Source of the DNA: Microbacteriaceae bacterium
GTDB taxonomy: Bacteria; Actinomycetota; Actinomycetes; Actinomycetales; Microbacteriaceae
NCBI GenBank assembly: GCA_024639845.1
Contig: JAHEGG010000005.1
Location: 224,724-288,723, forward strand
DNA length: 64,000 nucleotides
Direction of reading: 5' to 3'
The position numbers were made by a program, and so were the translations under genes. Position 1 is the first letter of the stretch; every line of letters starts with the position of its first letter. This document shows, one piece after another, positions 8,054 through 18,702 of the stretch. The notes beneath the pieces were generated by a model. That model made no database searches, was not told the DNA's origin, and was given only the letters and a program-made list of their open reading frames with translations.

Positions 8054-9478
8054 CTAGCTGACTAAGCCCTTTGCGAACTCGGCGGCATCAAAGAACGCGA
8101 AGTCGCTGATACCTTCACCAACGCCAACCAGTTTCACGGGTATCCCGAGTTGGGTTTGGATCGAATAGACGATTCCGCCCTTCGCCGTTCCGTCGAGTTT
8201 GGTCAATGCAACACCGGTCACCTTCGCGACTTCGGCAAACGCCTTTGCCTGAGCAAGTCCGTTTTGCCCCGTCGTTGCATCGATCACCAAAAGGACCTCT
8301 GCGATGGTTGCCTGTTTCTCGACTACGCGGCGAATCTTTTCGAGTTCGTTCATGAGGTCAACTTTGTTCTGCAGGCGGCCGGCAGTGTCGATAAACAACA
8401 CATCGGCTCGTTCGCGCACGGCAATCTCGGTCGCCTCGAAGGCCACCGAAGCCGGGTCCTGCCCGTCGGTCTTTGGTCGAACCATGCGAGCACCAGCCCG
8501 GTCGGCCCAGGTGGCCAGTTGATCAACGGCAGCCGCTCTGAATGTGTCAGCTGCGGCGATAACGACATCCGAGTCACTTTCGCGCAGCCATTTAGCCAAC
8601 TTGCCGATAGTGGTCGTTTTGCCAACACCATTCACGCCGACAACCAGCACAACATAAGGCAGCTTGCCGGTGTCTAGCGCCAAACCTTTGTCGTCACGCT
8701 CGAGGTGTTCGGTGATGATTTCCGCGAGGATGCTCTTCAGCTGCTCTTCGGTCGTGGCACCGGTCTTCTTGGCTCGCTCTTTGACCGCTTGAACGATCTT
8801 CTCGCTTGCGTCGAGTCCAAAATCGGCTTGGATGAGCACATCCTCAAGATCATCGAGATTTGCAGGATCGAACTTAACGCGGGTGAACAGGCTCTTGATG
8901 CCCTTGATGAAGGATCGCTTTGGAAGCTCAACTGGGACGAGTTCGGGCTCCGGTTCAGGTTCCGGTTCCGGTTGAGGCTCCGGTTCGGGCTCACGCTCGA
9001 CCTCGACGACGGGTTCCGGCGCTACCTCAACAACGGGTTCCGGTTCAGGCTCCGGTTCGGGCTCACGCTCGACCTCGACTACGGGTTCCGGTCCTACCTC
9101 AACAACGGGCTCCGGCTCCGGCTCAGGTTCAGGTTCAGGTTCAGGTTCAGGTTCAGGTTCTGGCTCTGGCTCTGGCTCTGGCTCACGCTCCGGCTCACGC
9201 TCCGGCTCACGCTCCGGCTCCGGCTCCGGCTCAGGTTCAGGTTCTGGTTCTGGCTCTGGCTCACGCTCGACCTCGACGACGGCTTCCGGTGCCGCCTCAA
9301 CAACAGGCTCAGGCTCCGGCAAGACCTCAACAACAGCAACGCTTTCAACGACACGCGGTGGGGCGGGAGCTTCTTCGAAGTAGCGCGGCGGGGCGGGAGC
9401 TTCGACGGGCAGGGCCTTTGCTTCGGATTCGGCCGGCTCGGCATCCTTGTTCTTTTTCTTCCAGAACAGAAACCCCAT
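8054..9478 (-). CDS. ftsY: Signal recognition particle receptor FtsY with Glu-Pro repeat domain
   Basis: 474 residues. The C-terminal ~290 residues are the NG GTPase domain: G1 [27 protein letters not shown]3 DTAGRLQ, G4 [10 protein letters not shown]. The N-terminal A domain begins [12 protein letters not shown], a likely amphipathic membrane-contact segment, then about 130 residues of EPEPEP and EPVVEV repeats (roughly residues 55-180). A acidic N-terminal domain is known for FtsY; the near-perfect dipeptide repetition is unusual. The ATG overlaps the smc stop (TAATG), so ftsY is likely coupled to smc, the common actinobacterial smc-ftsY-ffh order. Confidence 0.96.
   Translation of the reverse strand: MGFLFWKKKNKDAEPAESEAKALPVEAPAPPRYFEEAPAPPRVVESVAVVEVLPEPEPVVEAAPEAVVEVEREPEPEPEPEPEPEPEPEREPEREPEREPEPEPEPEPEPEPEPEPEPEPEPEPVVEVGPEPVVEVEREPEPEPEPEPVVEVAPEPVVEVEREPEPEPQPEPEPEPEPELVPVELPKRSFIKGIKSLFTRVKFDPANLDDLEDVLIQADFGLDASEKIVQAVKERAKKTGATTEEQLKSILAEIITEHLERDDKGLALDTGKLPYVVLVVGVNGVGKTTTIGKLAKWLRESDSDVVIAAADTFRAAAVDQLATWADRAGARMVRPKTDGQDPASVAFEATEIAVRERADVLFIDTAGRLQNKVDLMNELEKIRRVVEKQATIAEVLLVIDATTGQNGLAQAKAFAEVAKVTGVALTKLDGTAKGGIVYSIQTQLGIPVKLVGVGEGISDFAFFDAAEFAKGLVS
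8938..9311 (-). repeat. Hexanucleotide-based tandem repeats inside ftsY
   Basis: Coding for Glu-Pro, with units of 6 bp: GGTTCA about six times in a row (near 9125-9160), then TGGCTC about four times, then a 12-bp unit CGGCTCACGCTC three times. A longer imperfect duplication (CTCGACCTCGAC...GGTTCCGG) recurs near 8997, 9069 and 9268. All units are multiples of three, so slippage would change length without breaking the frame. Confidence 0.9.
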
Positions 9479-12400
9479 TAGTCGGCCTTTTCGAGTCTTT
9501 GACCAACCACGGCAGAGACACCGTCTTGTCGCATCGAGACTCCGTACAGGGCATCGGCGATTTCCATTGTGCGCTTTTGGTGAGTGACGATGATCAACTG
9601 CGAGTTTTCCCGAAGGTCGGTGAAGATTTGCAAGAGTCGGCCGAGGTTTGCGTCATCGAGAGCGGCTTCCACCTCATCCATGACGTAGAAGGGCGAAGGG
9701 CGAGCCTTGAAAATGGCGATGAGAAGTGCAACCGCCGCAAGCGACCGCTCACCACCCGAGAGCAGCGAGAGCCGTTCGATGCGCTTTCCGGCAGGCTTGA
9801 CGTTTACTTCGATGCCGGTTGTGAGCAGATTCTCTGGATCGGTCAAGAAGATCGAGCCAGAGCCGCCGGGGAACAGCACCGGGAAAACCTGCTCGAACGC
9901 TTTGCGAGTGTCATTGAAGGCGTCTTCGAAGATGGTCATCATGCGCTCGTCGAGTTCATCGATGATCTGAAGCAGGTCTTTTCTGGTCTGCGTAAGGTCG
10001 GCCAGCTGCTCGGTCAGGAACTTGTGGCGCTGCTCAAGGGCGGCAAACTCTTCGAGAGCCAGCGGATTGACCCGACCGAGTCGTTCGAGCAGGCGCTCGG
10101 CGTCGCGAAGGCGCGAAACTTGTTCGGCACGATCGAATGGCTTTGCATCACCGGCATCTGAATCAGCTGGCACGAGTTGGTCTGGCCCGAATTCGGCCAA
10201 AAGGATGTTCTGCTCTAACCCGAGCTCGTCGTGAGCCTTGGCAACCAGATTGGCCAGGTTCAAACGCTTTTCGTGATTTGCCAACTCGATGTCGTGCACA
10301 CTCTGGGTGAGTGCCGAAAGGCGGTTTTGAATGTCTGATACGTCTCCACGCAATCTCACGAGTTCGCTGAACTGTGACTGCCTCTCGGAGTCGAGCTGCG
10401 AGAGCCTGAGGCGGGCCTCCGCCGACTGTTCGGCCACGGCATCCATGACCGCAGGAAGCACGTCGAGCACTTTTTGAGCCGACTCGAGTTGTTTAGCCTG
10501 GCTAGCGGCTAGTGCGATGGCTCTATCGATTGCAGCCCGAGCCTCATCAACCTGCTGGCGAAGTGAAACTGCACGTTCGCGTTCGACACGAACGCGTTCT
10601 ACCGCTGCTCCGAGCTCGACACGAACCTCGAGTTCACGTTCGCGCTGTTTCTCTAGCGCCTCAACCAGCGGCTGACGATTCGCAACATCAACCGCAGGAC
10701 GCTCGGAAGCCGCAAAAGTCTCGAAGGTGGTCTGCGCGTCGGCAACCTCAGCCTCGGCGGCCTCAATAGAAGCGGATGCGGTGGCAACGGTCTCGGCCAG
10801 GCGGTTCACTTCACTCTGGGCCGCTTCAACCTGAACCCTGAGGCGTCCGAGTTGTTCGGCGTTTGCGGCCAGGGCAGCGTCGTGTTGATTAAGTTCGGCA
10901 AGCGCATCCTTGGCTGATGCCTTGGCGGCTTCTTCGTTTGCCCGGGCCTGAGCGAGTTCGGCGCGGCTGGTTTCGATGCGTGCGTTCACGCGAGCTAGAG
11001 CGGCTTCGGCGGCATCGCGTTCGGCGACCAGCTCGATTTTCGATGGCTTGTTCTGACTTCCTCCGCGCAAAACGGACTTGGTTAGAACGTCACCGTCGAG
11101 GGTGATGAGTGTCTTTTGCTCAACAGTTTTGTCGCTGCGATAGAGGTTTTGGGCGACCTCGATGGAGTCAACGATGATCACGCTCTCGAGCAGCGTGAGC
11201 ACTCCGGCAGGAGCCGAAACCACCTCGGCGGCCAATCGAGCGCCTTCAGTCTTGACTCCCCTGATCGGCTTCTGCTTCGCGTCTACGTCAGCAATGATCA
11301 ACTCAACGCGACCTTGGTCGGTGCCCTTCAGGTGCTCGATGGCTGCGAGTCCGGCATCCATGTTGTCGGCGACGAGGGCGTCGGCAAGACTTCCCAGCGC
11401 GGCCGCAATTGCGGTTTCAAAACCAGGTTCAATGTTGAGGTGGTTCGCGACTAGGCCTCTGATGCCTTTTAGTCCCGCTGCAACGAGAGCCGAAGCGCCG
11501 TCTTTTTGCTCGAGAGTGAGGTTGAGCGCCGAGCGCTTGGCCGCCAGCGAGTCTCGTTCACGTTCATCCGTGTGAATTAGCTCGCGAAGCTCTTCAATCT
11601 TGGCTGTGGCATCTGAGACTGCCTGGCTGGCAGCTTCATAGCGCTGTTCGAGGTTTGAAGAACCCCGTGCACCTTGGGCTTGAAGCGCAGACTCATTCGC
11701 TTCGAAGTCCTGCTTGGCCGCGTTATAACGCTCGTTAGCCTGAGCCAGCGCGGCCTCGTGACGCACCAATTCTTCTCGGATGCTGTTCAAGCGAGTGTGC
11801 GCCATAGCGCTAGCGCTTTCGAGTCGCGCCTTTTCAAGGTCAAACTGCGAGATCAGAGCAGACTGCTCGGCAGCCTGATTATCAAAAGCCTCAAGAGCAT
11901 CACGGGCACTGTTGCGATCCGATTCGCATTCGGCGAGCGTTTGGCGTAGTTGGCCAACCAAAGCTTCCAACCGAACAGATTCCGTTTCTGCGGCTTCCGC
12001 ATCGTTTGCCAGCTGGGCAGGATCGACCTGAGCACCAAGTGCCTGGGTTTGCGCCCCCAACAATGCCACTCGTTGGTTAGCCATCGACAGCAACGACCTC
12101 AATCGTTCGGCAACGGCATCGAGTTCATAGGCATGTTTGCGTGCCTGATCGAGCTCGGGTGAAACTTGAGCGCGTTCCAACTCCGAAAGCCGAGCGGTGT
12201 TCTCTTCGAGCAATTCTTGAAGGATGTTGCGCTCAGCCTTGCGGTCGGCCTCGCTCTTTGCGGTCTGCTCAAGCGCAGCGATGAGTCCCGCGACATCATC
12301 GGCGAGAAGTCTCGCTTTGGCGTCGCGCACCACCGAGGCGATACCTGCCGCCTGACGGGCTACTTCGGCTTGCTGACCTAGAGGCTTGAGCTGTCGACGA

Positions 12401-12993
12401 ACTTCGCCAGCCAGGTCGTTTAGGCGTGTGAGATTCGCCTGCATTGCCTCCAGTTTGCGCTGAGTCTTTTCTTTGCGGCGACGGTGCTTGAGAATTCCGG
12501 CAGCCTCTTCGACGAAACCTCGACGTTCTTCTGGAGTGGCTTTGAGGATCGCATCAAGTTGTCCCTGGCCGACAATAACGTGCATTTCTCGACCCAAACC
12601 CGAGTCGCTCAGAAGTTCCTGCACGTCGAGCAGTCGGCATGCCTCACCGTTGATCGCGTATTCACTACCGCCATTGCGGAACAGGGTTCGACTGATGGTC
12701 ACTTCGGTGTAATCAATCGGAAGAGCGCCATCGGCGTTATCGATGGTTAGCAGAACTTCGGCTCTGCCAAGCGGACCCTTCGTGCTGGTTCCGGCAAAGA
12801 TGACATCTTCCATCTTGCCGCCGCGCAGAGTCTTAGCGCCCTGCTCACCCATAACCCATGCGAGTGCATCCACGACATTGGATTTTCCGGAGCCGTTTGG
12901 CCCGACGACCGCGGTTACGCCCGGCTCGAAGTTGAATGTGGTTGGCTGCGCAAACGACTTGAAGCCCTTGAGAGTCAGGCTTTTGAGATACAA
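9478..12993 (-). CDS. smc: Chromosome segregation protein SMC
   Basis: 1171 residues. N-terminal head with Walker [10 protein letters not shown] near residue 32; long coiled coils (about 165-500 and 660-1000); central hinge around 505-650 ([26 protein letters not shown]); C-terminal head with signature [14 protein letters not shown] and Walker [13 protein letters not shown]. The condensin ATPase compacts and separates sister chromosomes with ScpA/ScpB, which are not in this window. It overlaps the ftsY start by one base; mutM is 60 bp upstream. Confidence 0.97.
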   Translation of the reverse strand: MYLKSLTLKGFKSFAQPTTFNFEPGVTAVVGPNGSGKSNVVDALAWVMGEQGAKTLRGGKMEDVIFAGTSTKGPLGRAEVLLTIDNADGALPIDYTEVTISRTLFRNGGSEYAINGEACRLLDVQELLSDSGLGREMHVIVGQGQLDAILKATPEERRGFVEEAAGILKHRRRKEKTQRKLEAMQANLTRLNDLAGEVRRQLKPLGQQAEVARQAAGIASVVRDAKARLLADDVAGLIAALEQTAKSEADRKAERNILQELLEENTARLSELERAQVSPELDQARKHAYELDAVAERLRSLLSMANQRVALLGAQTQALGAQVDPAQLANDAEAAETESVRLEALVGQLRQTLAECESDRNSARDALEAFDNQAAEQSALISQFDLEKARLESASAMAHTRLNSIREELVRHEAALAQANERYNAAKQDFEANESALQAQGARGSSNLEQRYEAASQAVSDATAKIEELRELIHTDERERDSLAAKRSALNLTLEQKDGASALVAAGLKGIRGLVANHLNIEPGFETAIAAALGSLADALVADNMDAGLAAIEHLKGTDQGRVELIIADVDAKQKPIRGVKTEGARLAAEVVSAPAGVLTLLESVIIVDSIEVAQNLYRSDKTVEQKTLITLDGDVLTKSVLRGGSQNKPSKIELVAERDAAEAALARVNARIETSRAELAQARANEEAAKASAKDALAELNQHDAALAANAEQLGRLRVQVEAAQSEVNRLAETVATASASIEAAEAEVADAQTTFETFAASERPAVDVANRQPLVEALEKQRERELEVRVELGAAVERVRVERERAVSLRQQVDEARAAIDRAIALAASQAKQLESAQKVLDVLPAVMDAVAEQSAEARLRLSQLDSERQSQFSELVRLRGDVSDIQNRLSALTQSVHDIELANHEKRLNLANLVAKAHDELGLEQNILLAEFGPDQLVPADSDAGDAKPFDRAEQVSRLRDAERLLERLGRVNPLALEEFAALEQRHKFLTEQLADLTQTRKDLLQIIDELDERMMTIFEDAFNDTRKAFEQVFPVLFPGGSGSIFLTDPENLLTTGIEVNVKPAGKRIERLSLLSGGERSLAAVALLIAIFKARPSPFYVMDEVEAALDDANLGRLLQIFTDLRENSQLIIVTHQKRTMEIADALYGVSMRQDGVSAVVGQRLEKAD

Positions 12994-13053
12994 GCTTCAC
13001 GCACCTATTGAGACTTAGAAGACGGCGAAATGCCGTCACCCAAAATTACCCGA

Positions 13054-13986
13054 TTAGTGCTTGAGTTTCTGGCACTTCGGGCAGAAATGTGACCCGCGGT
13101 TCATCCAGTTTTCTCGACGGATTTCGGCTCCACATCGATTACAAGGCTTGCCAGTCTGCCCGTAGGCATTCAAAGAGACCTCGAAATAACCCGATTCACC
13201 GTTGACGTTCTTGTATTGCTCGTCAAAACTAGTGCCACCGGCTGCAACCGCGCGTTCCAGGATCGACTTGCTGACCTCGATCAGCTCAATCACTTTGCGT
13301 CTCGTCAGCGCACTTCCCGGAGTGTCGAAGTGCAGCTTGGCTTGCCACAGCGCTTCGTCGGCATAGATGTTTCCGATGCCGCTGAGCACACCCTGATCGA
13401 GCAGAACCCGTTTGATCCCAGAATTTTTAGCAACGATTCGTGAGGCTACAACCGCTTGGTCGAAGTGCTCATCGAGCGGGTCTCTCGCGATGTGGGCAGC
13501 GGATGCCGGAATCAGGTTTTGCCAAACCTCGCCAACGCCGATACCCGCGCTAAAACCACCGGGATGACCATCCTCGGTTTCGACCAGATTGTCGATCTGC
13601 AGCGAACCGAAGATGCGTTGGTCAACAAATCGAAACTCGAGTTGATCGCCTGTAGCCGACTCGACATAAAGAATCACACGGGTCAGCTTGTCTGGTTCGG
13701 CACCGTGGTCGCGAATCAACATCTGGCCACTCATCCCCAGGTGACCGACTAGCGCGTGCGTGACCACGTCAGCGCGAGCAAAGCGCAAGGGCAACCACAG
13801 AAACTTGCCTCGACGAACAACGCCAAGCACTGTTGCGTCTGCGAGTGTCTTGACGAAATCTTTGGGCCCGGCGAGGTGACGCTTCAGGCTGCGTTGATCG
13901 AGAATTTCGACCGCGCGGATGATGCTGCCGGTTAGGTATTGAGATAGGCCGAGCCGAACGGTTTCGACCTCGGGAAGTTCGGGCAC
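13054..13986 (-). CDS. mutM: Formamidopyrimidine-DNA glycosylase
   Basis: 310 residues. Removes 8-oxoguanine and Fapy lesions. The N-terminal PELPEVETVR gives the catalytic Pro2 and Glu3 after Met removal; Lys in GKFLW, the helix-two-turn-helix region LLDQGVLSGIGNIYADEAL, and a C-terminal zinc finger CNRCGAEI...FCPKCQ are all present. The GTG start overlaps the rnc stop (TAGTG). Confidence 0.96.
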   Translation of the reverse strand: MPELPEVETVRLGLSQYLTGSIIRAVEILDQRSLKRHLAGPKDFVKTLADATVLGVVRRGKFLWLPLRFARADVVTHALVGHLGMSGQMLIRDHGAEPDKLTRVILYVESATGDQLEFRFVDQRIFGSLQIDNLVETEDGHPGGFSAGIGVGEVWQNLIPASAAHIARDPLDEHFDQAVVASRIVAKNSGIKRVLLDQGVLSGIGNIYADEALWQAKLHFDTPGSALTRRKVIELIEVSKSILERAVAAGGTSFDEQYKNVNGESGYFEVSLNAYGQTGKPCNRCGAEIRRENWMNRGSHFCPKCQKLKH

Positions 13987-14660
13987 TATTTTTCTCCGAG
14001 CGCTTCGATGGCCGCTATAGCGCCTTCGGATTCCGCATTCTTGCGGCTTCTGGCGACTCCGTTGACGGTGACTCCACCAACCTCGACAGTCGCATAAAAA
14101 GTGCGGTCGTGGTCAGGGCCTTCGAATCGCACCGAATAAACCGGTGCTGGGATGCCGCGAGCCTGGGCCAGCTCCTGAAGTTTGGTCTTGGGATCACTGT
14201 TGTCTAGCAAACTCTGGTGGTCATCAAGTTGTGGCAACACCAAGCGCTCGACCATAGCCGCTGCCGCCTCAAGACCGGCCTCGACATAGACCGCCCCGAG
14301 AACTGCTTCGAAGGTGTCAGCGAGCAGGTTGATTTTGGTGCGACCACCGGTTTGTTCTTCTCCTCGACCGAGAAGCAAGAATTCGCCGAGACCAAGTTTG
14401 GAGGCAACCTCGGCTAGAGCCTTGGCCGAAACGATTGCGTTTTTGAGCTTGGTCAGTTCACCTTCGGCGAGTTCGCCGAACCTAGCAAAAAGATGTGTGG
14501 TTACAACAAAACCCAACACCGAGTCCCCTAAAAATTCGAGGCGTTCGTTGTTGGGTTGGTTGCTGTGCTCATAAGAGTATGAGCGGTGGGTCAGGGCTTG
14601 ACTCAGTAGTTGGTCACCGATGGTTACGCCGAGGCGCTCGGATAGAACTTCGAGTCGCAT
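13986..14660 (-). CDS. rnc: Ribonuclease III
   Basis: 224 residues. Catalytic domain with signature NERLEFLGDSVLGFV (about residues 38-52) and the later DTFEAVLGAVYVE acidic cluster; C-terminal double-stranded RNA binding domain (DPKTKLQELAQARG ... ARSRKNAESEGAIAAIEAL). Processes rRNA precursors and structured RNAs. Order rpmF-rnc-mutM-smc is typical of actinobacteria. Confidence 0.96.
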   Translation of the reverse strand: MRLEVLSERLGVTIGDQLLSQALTHRSYSYEHSNQPNNERLEFLGDSVLGFVVTTHLFARFGELAEGELTKLKNAIVSAKALAEVASKLGLGEFLLLGRGEEQTGGRTKINLLADTFEAVLGAVYVEAGLEAAAAMVERLVLPQLDDHQSLLDNSDPKTKLQELAQARGIPAPVYSVRFEGPDHDRTFYATVEVGGVTVNGVARSRKNAESEGAIAAIEALGEK

Positions 14661-14671
14661 GACCGAAAGTC

Positions 14672-14875
14672 TTAGGCGTCTGCGACCTTGCGGCCCTTGT
14701 ACTCAAGGAACTGGGCGTTGCCGGCCGAGTCCTCAACTACCTTGGCGCGGTGAGGCAGGCTGTAGACGGTCTTGCCGTTAACGACGGTCTTGACCAGAGT
14801 CATCTCGGCTGCCTTCCACTGCGAACGACGAGCGTGAGTGCGGCTGCGCGATAGGCGTCTCTTTGGTACTGGCAT
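14672..14875 (-). CDS. rpmF: 50S ribosomal protein bL32
   Basis: 67 residues from MPVPKRRLSRSRTHARRSQW, which is the canonical bL32 start; the frame open to 14911 adds 12 residues without homology and is rejected. The zinc-binding cysteines of some bL32 are absent, so this is the zinc-independent (C-) type. Lies 2 bp after the DUF177 gene. Confidence 0.95.
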   Translation of the reverse strand: MPVPKRRLSRSRTHARRSQWKAAEMTLVKTVVNGKTVYSLPHRAKVVEDSAGNAQFLEYKGRKVADA

Positions 14876-14877
14876 GT

Positions 14878-15384
14878 CTAATCTTCTTTCAGGCTCTTCA
14901 GCCCATTCCACCGCGGATCGATTGCGGCTTCGTGGGCATGTTGCGGATCATCCTTGTATTTCGCGCCACACGTCGGGCACAAACCATCACAGTTTGCGTC
15001 GCATACGGGTTGGAACGGAAGAGACAGAACTACCGCGTCTCTGATGACCTGGTCGATGTCGATTTGCTCGTCTACGACCAAGAAGTCATCTTCGCTCGTT
15101 CCAGAATAGGCGAAAAGTTCCTGAAAATCCACCTCAACCGCGGTTTCTATCGGATCCAAGCAACGACTGCACTCCCCCGTTGCGGTCGCAAAAACATCTC
15201 CAGTGGCCAGAATTCCTTCGTGAACCGATTCCAAGCGGATGTCAACCTCGAGTTTTTCGCCCACCTCAATGCCGACCGCGTAGTTGCCGAGTCGTTCATC
15301 GACGACAACTTCGAGGGCTTTCTCGCGCATTTGACCCGGCTTGTACATCAGGTCGTGAACAGAGATTTGAAGGTCGTTATGCAT
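14878..15384 (-). CDS. DUF177 (YceD) family protein
   Basis: 168 residues. The C-terminal part has CDANCDGLCPTCG, the family's CxxxCxGLCPxCG metal-type motif, and the middle has ECSRCLDPIETAVEVDFQELF. YceD/DUF177 is nearly always next to rpmF and is implicated in large rRNA accumulation in plants and bacteria. Overlaps the coaD end by 8 bp, which suggests coupling. Confidence 0.9.
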   Translation of the reverse strand: MHNDLQISVHDLMYKPGQMREKALEVVVDERLGNYAVGIEVGEKLEVDIRLESVHEGILATGDVFATATGECSRCLDPIETAVEVDFQELFAYSGTSEDDFLVVDEQIDIDQVIRDAVVLSLPFQPVCDANCDGLCPTCGAKYKDDPQHAHEAAIDPRWNGLKSLKED

Positions 15385-15862
15385 TTCGGGCTCCCGTCGT
15401 CAAGGCTTGCAAGGAAGCCGGTGGGAGGTAGGCCGAAACGTCGCCACCCGCGGCGAAGACTTGGCGCACAAGCGATGAGGAGATGTGTGAGACGACCGGG
15501 CTGGCAGCAAACATTAGTGTGTCGAGGCCGCTCAACTCGCGGTTGATGTGGGCCATCGGAACTTCATACTCGAAGTCGCTAACGCTTCGCACGCCACGCA
15601 CCAAAACAGTTGCCCCGGCATGCTTGGCAAAATCGACTAGCAGCCCACCATCGAGCGCCTGCACCGAGACTCGGGAATCGTTGGCGAAGGTTGCTTGAAT
15701 CGCGGATACACGAGCTTGCAACGACAAGAGACTGCTCTTTTGCGTGTTGTCGACTACCACGATGGTGAGTTGCTCGAACTGGTCGGCGGCGCGATGTGCG
15801 ATGTCGAGGTGGCCAACCGTAAAAGGGTCAAAAGTGCCAGCATAAATGGCGTGGGAGGTCAT
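15377..15862 (-). CDS. coaD: Pantetheine-phosphate adenylyltransferase
   Basis: 161 residues, full length. Catalyses the fourth step of coenzyme A synthesis, 4'-phosphopantetheine plus ATP to dephospho-CoA. The nucleotidyltransferase motif GTFDPFTVGHLDI (with TxGH) is near residue 8, and the later SSSLVRQVFAAGGD motif matches the ISSSxVR signature. RecG lies 65 bp upstream in the same orientation. Confidence 0.96.
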   Translation of the reverse strand: MTSHAIYAGTFDPFTVGHLDIAHRAADQFEQLTIVVVDNTQKSSLLSLQARVSAIQATFANDSRVSVQALDGGLLVDFAKHAGATVLVRGVRSVSDFEYEVPMAHINRELSGLDTLMFAASPVVSHISSSLVRQVFAAGGDVSAYLPPASLQALTTGARNA

Positions 15863-15927
15863 GTCTCTAGGTTACCCGAGCCTCGGGAGCGCGACCAGCC
15901 AGTTCGACCGCCACAAAAGGGGCAGCG

Positions 15928-18114
15928 CTAAGACTTTGCGAGAAATTCCTGCCGAGCCTCGTCTTGCTCGGCTATCGCACGCGCGAGTGCGGCGTGGTGA
16001 CTGAGCGAAGGATCGGCAGAATAAAGTGCGGCAACTAGGTCTCTGACGCGAAGAACGAGTTCGGCGTCTTGCACCACCTTCAAAAGGCGCAGGGATGACC
16101 TTCCGCCAGATTGCGACGCACCAAGTACATCGCCCTCTCGACGCAGCTCAAGATCAAGTTCGCTGAGTTTGAAGCCATCAAGCGTGCTCGCTACGGCTTG
16201 CACGCGCTCTAGAGAGATCGTGCCGACTTCGGCGCTGGTAAGCAAAAGACACAAGCCCGGAAGGCCACCACGGCCGACCCGCCCGCGCAACTGATGCAAC
16301 TGCGAAACCCCGAAACGCTCAGCATCGAGAATCACCATTACGGTGGCGTTTGGAACATCCACGCCGACTTCGATCACGGTGGTGCTGACCAGCACGTCGA
16401 TCTCACGCCTGGCAAAAGCCTCCATGGCAGCATTCTTCTCGTCGGCTGGCATGCGACCATGCATGAGTCCGATTCGAACCCCCTTTAGCGTTGGGTTAGC
16501 CCTGAGCGCTTCGGCCACCGTGGTTGCGGCTGCTAACGGGCGCTTTGGTTTGGCTTCGATGGCACCTTCGTCGTCGAGAATGATGTCATCGGAGAGTGAG
16601 CCTCCCGCTTCAACAAACTCCGCCCCGGTATCGCTTTCTTCGATGCGGGGACAAACCACAAACGCCTGGCGGCCGGCCGCAACCTCTTCGGCAACCCGCG
16701 ACCAGACCCGAGCCACGAGGTTCGGCTGATCGAGCTGCACGACGTGTGAGGTGATTTCTTTGCGCCCAGCCGGAAGCTCAGCGAGCGTTGACACATCGAG
16801 GTCACCAAATACGGTGACGGCTAGGGTTCTAGGAATCGGAGTAGCGGTCATCGTCAACACGTGCGGTGGCAGCTTGCCCTTTAGCCTCAGAGCCTCACGT
16901 TGTTCGACACCGAAGCGATGCTGTTCATCCACCACGATCAACGCAAGGTCGAGAAACTCAACGCGGTCGGCGATCAAGGCATGGGTGCCAACCACCAAAA
17001 GCGCTTTGCCGCTCACGATTTGCAATAGAGCGCGCTTTTTTTCTGCCGCCGGCAACTGACCGGTCAGCAGCGTGAGGCCGACCCGTTTGCTGAGTTCTGG
17101 TCCGAGTGTCTTGGCAATAGAAGCAAAGTGTTGAGAGGCAAGCACATCCGTTGGCGCTAGAAGTGCGGCTTGGCCATCCGAGTCTGCCACTGTGAGCATC
17201 GCTCTCAGTGCGACCAAGGTCTTGCCAGAACCCACTTCGCCTTGCAAAAGCCGATTCATCGGATGAGCCTGCCCGAGGTCTTGTGCAATCTGCTGCCCGA
17301 CGGCCACCTGCCCGGCGGTCAAGTTGAACGGAAGGCTCGCGTCAAAGGCTGACACCAATCCGGATGCACTTGCGACGCGAGGTGTGGCCGTGGTCTTTTC
17401 GGACTGCAGTTTTCGCCCGACCAGATTCGCCTGCAACAGAAACGCCTCGTGAAACTTCAAGGTGTCCCTGGCTCTTTGCCAGTCGCGTTGCTGCTTGGGG
17501 CGGTGAATTAGTTGAATGGCGTCGTTGAGTGCGAGGAGCCCCTCAGATTTGACTAAATCGGACGGCAGTTCATCCTCGACGGGCGCCAAGGTGTCGAGCA
17601 CCACGCCCATCGCGCGTTGAATCATCCAGGTTGTAACCGTTGACGAAGCGGGATAAATCGGAATCGGTAGGTCGGCCCAAGCTTTGGCTGCCTCGTCTGA
17701 GATTTCCTCTGGGAACAACTCGTAATCGGGATGTGTCAGCTGGAGCTTGCCTTGGTATGCGCCGATCTTTCCCGCGAAAAGGCCTCGAAGGCCTGGCTTT
17801 AGGTCCTTTTGTCGCCAAGCCTGATTGAAGAAAGTCAGCGAGAGCACGCCGTTGCCATCGGTGATTCGAACCTCGAGAATGCTACCTTTTTTGCCCGTCA
17901 TGTGACGTTCTCGAACATCCACGATGTCTGCCACAATGCTCACCATTTCACCGATCGGAAGGTCTGCGATAGGGGTTAGTTCGCCTCGGCTCGAATAGCG
18001 ACGCGGATAGTGCAAAAGCAGATCGGCAACAGTATTCAACCCCAGATGACGCGCGAAAGACTTGGCGGTGCGGTCGCCAAGCACTCGAACGAGCGACTCC
18101 GAAGGTAAAAGCAT
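15928..18114 (-). CDS. recG: ATP-dependent DNA helicase RecG
   Basis: 728 residues. Wedge/OB domain (about residues 60-150, EMVSIVADIVDVRERHMTGKKG), superfamily 2 helicase core with Walker A QGEVGSGKTLVA, DEQH box VVDEQHRFGVEQ, motif III MTATPIPRTL, and the C-terminal QLHQLRGRVGRG. Regresses stalled forks and processes branched DNA. Divergent from rsmD with only 15 bp between starts, so their promoters must overlap each other's coding region or lie inside. Confidence 0.96.
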   Translation of the reverse strand: MLLPSESLVRVLGDRTAKSFARHLGLNTVADLLLHYPRRYSSRGELTPIADLPIGEMVSIVADIVDVRERHMTGKKGSILEVRITDGNGVLSLTFFNQAWRQKDLKPGLRGLFAGKIGAYQGKLQLTHPDYELFPEEISDEAAKAWADLPIPIYPASSTVTTWMIQRAMGVVLDTLAPVEDELPSDLVKSEGLLALNDAIQLIHRPKQQRDWQRARDTLKFHEAFLLQANLVGRKLQSEKTTATPRVASASGLVSAFDASLPFNLTAGQVAVGQQIAQDLGQAHPMNRLLQGEVGSGKTLVALRAMLTVADSDGQAALLAPTDVLASQHFASIAKTLGPELSKRVGLTLLTGQLPAAEKKRALLQIVSGKALLVVGTHALIADRVEFLDLALIVVDEQHRFGVEQREALRLKGKLPPHVLTMTATPIPRTLAVTVFGDLDVSTLAELPAGRKEITSHVVQLDQPNLVARVWSRVAEEVAAGRQAFVVCPRIEESDTGAEFVEAGGSLSDDIILDDEGAIEAKPKRPLAAATTVAEALRANPTLKGVRIGLMHGRMPADEKNAAMEAFARREIDVLVSTTVIEVGVDVPNATVMVILDAERFGVSQLHQLRGRVGRGGLPGLCLLLTSAEVGTISLERVQAVASTLDGFKLSELDLELRREGDVLGASQSGGRSSLRLLKVVQDAELVLRVRDLVAALYSADPSLSHHAALARAIAEQDEARQEFLAKS

Positions 18115-18129
18115 GGTTCAATGCTAGAC

Positions 18130-18702
18130 ATGACCCGAATCATCAGCGGCTTAGCCGGCTCGATAAAACTCGCGTCACCGGCAAAGGTGACCCGACCTAC
18201 TTCCGATCGGATACGGGAGAGCATCTTTGCAATGCTCGAAGCGCGAGACCTAATTCTCGGCGTGACCGTGGTCGACCTGTATGCCGGAACGGGCGCGTTG
18301 GCACTCGAGGCAATAAGTCGAGGTGCCGCTAGTGCCGTGCTCGTCGAGCGTGATGGCAAGGCTGCAGCGGTTTGCGTTGCCAATCTCAAGAGTGTTCAAA
18401 AGTCGCTTCAGAAAGAGGATGTTGAGGCGAGCATCCGCGTGGTGAACAAGTCTTGCCAAGCCTTTGCAGCCAGCGCACCAGCAGACGAGTTCTCGCTTGT
18501 CTTTATCGACCCTCCATACGAGGTTTCAAATGGCGAGGTGGAGGGGCTACTCGAGACCATTCACGGTGCGCTCAAAAATGACGCGAAGATTGTGCTTGAG
18601 CGATCGAGTCGAACCGAGAAGCCATCGTTCACTGATGCCTACACGCTAGAGGAAACCAAAAGCTACGGGGACACCGTGGTTTATTGGCTCAGCAGAAACT
18701 AG
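18130..18702 (+). CDS. rsmD: 16S rRNA (guanine(966)-N2)-methyltransferase RsmD
   Basis: About 190 residues from the ATG at 18130 (MTRIISGLAGS); an ATG three codons earlier exists. SAM-binding motif VVDLYAGTGALALEAISRGA and catalytic FIDPPYEV (DPPY). RsmD commonly pairs with coaD and recG in actinobacteria. Its TAG stop overlaps the gltA stop codon on the other strand (CTAG). Confidence 0.93.
   Translation: MTRIISGLAGSIKLASPAKVTRPTSDRIRESIFAMLEARDLILGVTVVDLYAGTGALALEAISRGAASAVLVERDGKAAAVCVANLKSVQKSLQKEDVEASIRVVNKSCQAFAASAPADEFSLVFIDPPYEVSNGEVEGLLETIHGALKNDAKIVLERSSRTEKPSFTDAYTLEETKSYGDTVVYWLSRN

Noticed and set aside
8938..9311. Short repeated units that could suggest a CRISPR array
   Set aside because: Repeats are 6-12 bp, contiguous and coding in ftsY; there are no 25-40 bp repeats with unique spacers and no cas genes nearby.
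8705..10161. Long plus-strand open frames (8705-9481 and 8920-10161) opposite ftsY and smc
   Set aside because: They are the mirror of the Glu-Pro repeats (reading as Phe/Arg or Pro/Val repeats) and antisense of conserved SMC motifs; no independent homology is visible.
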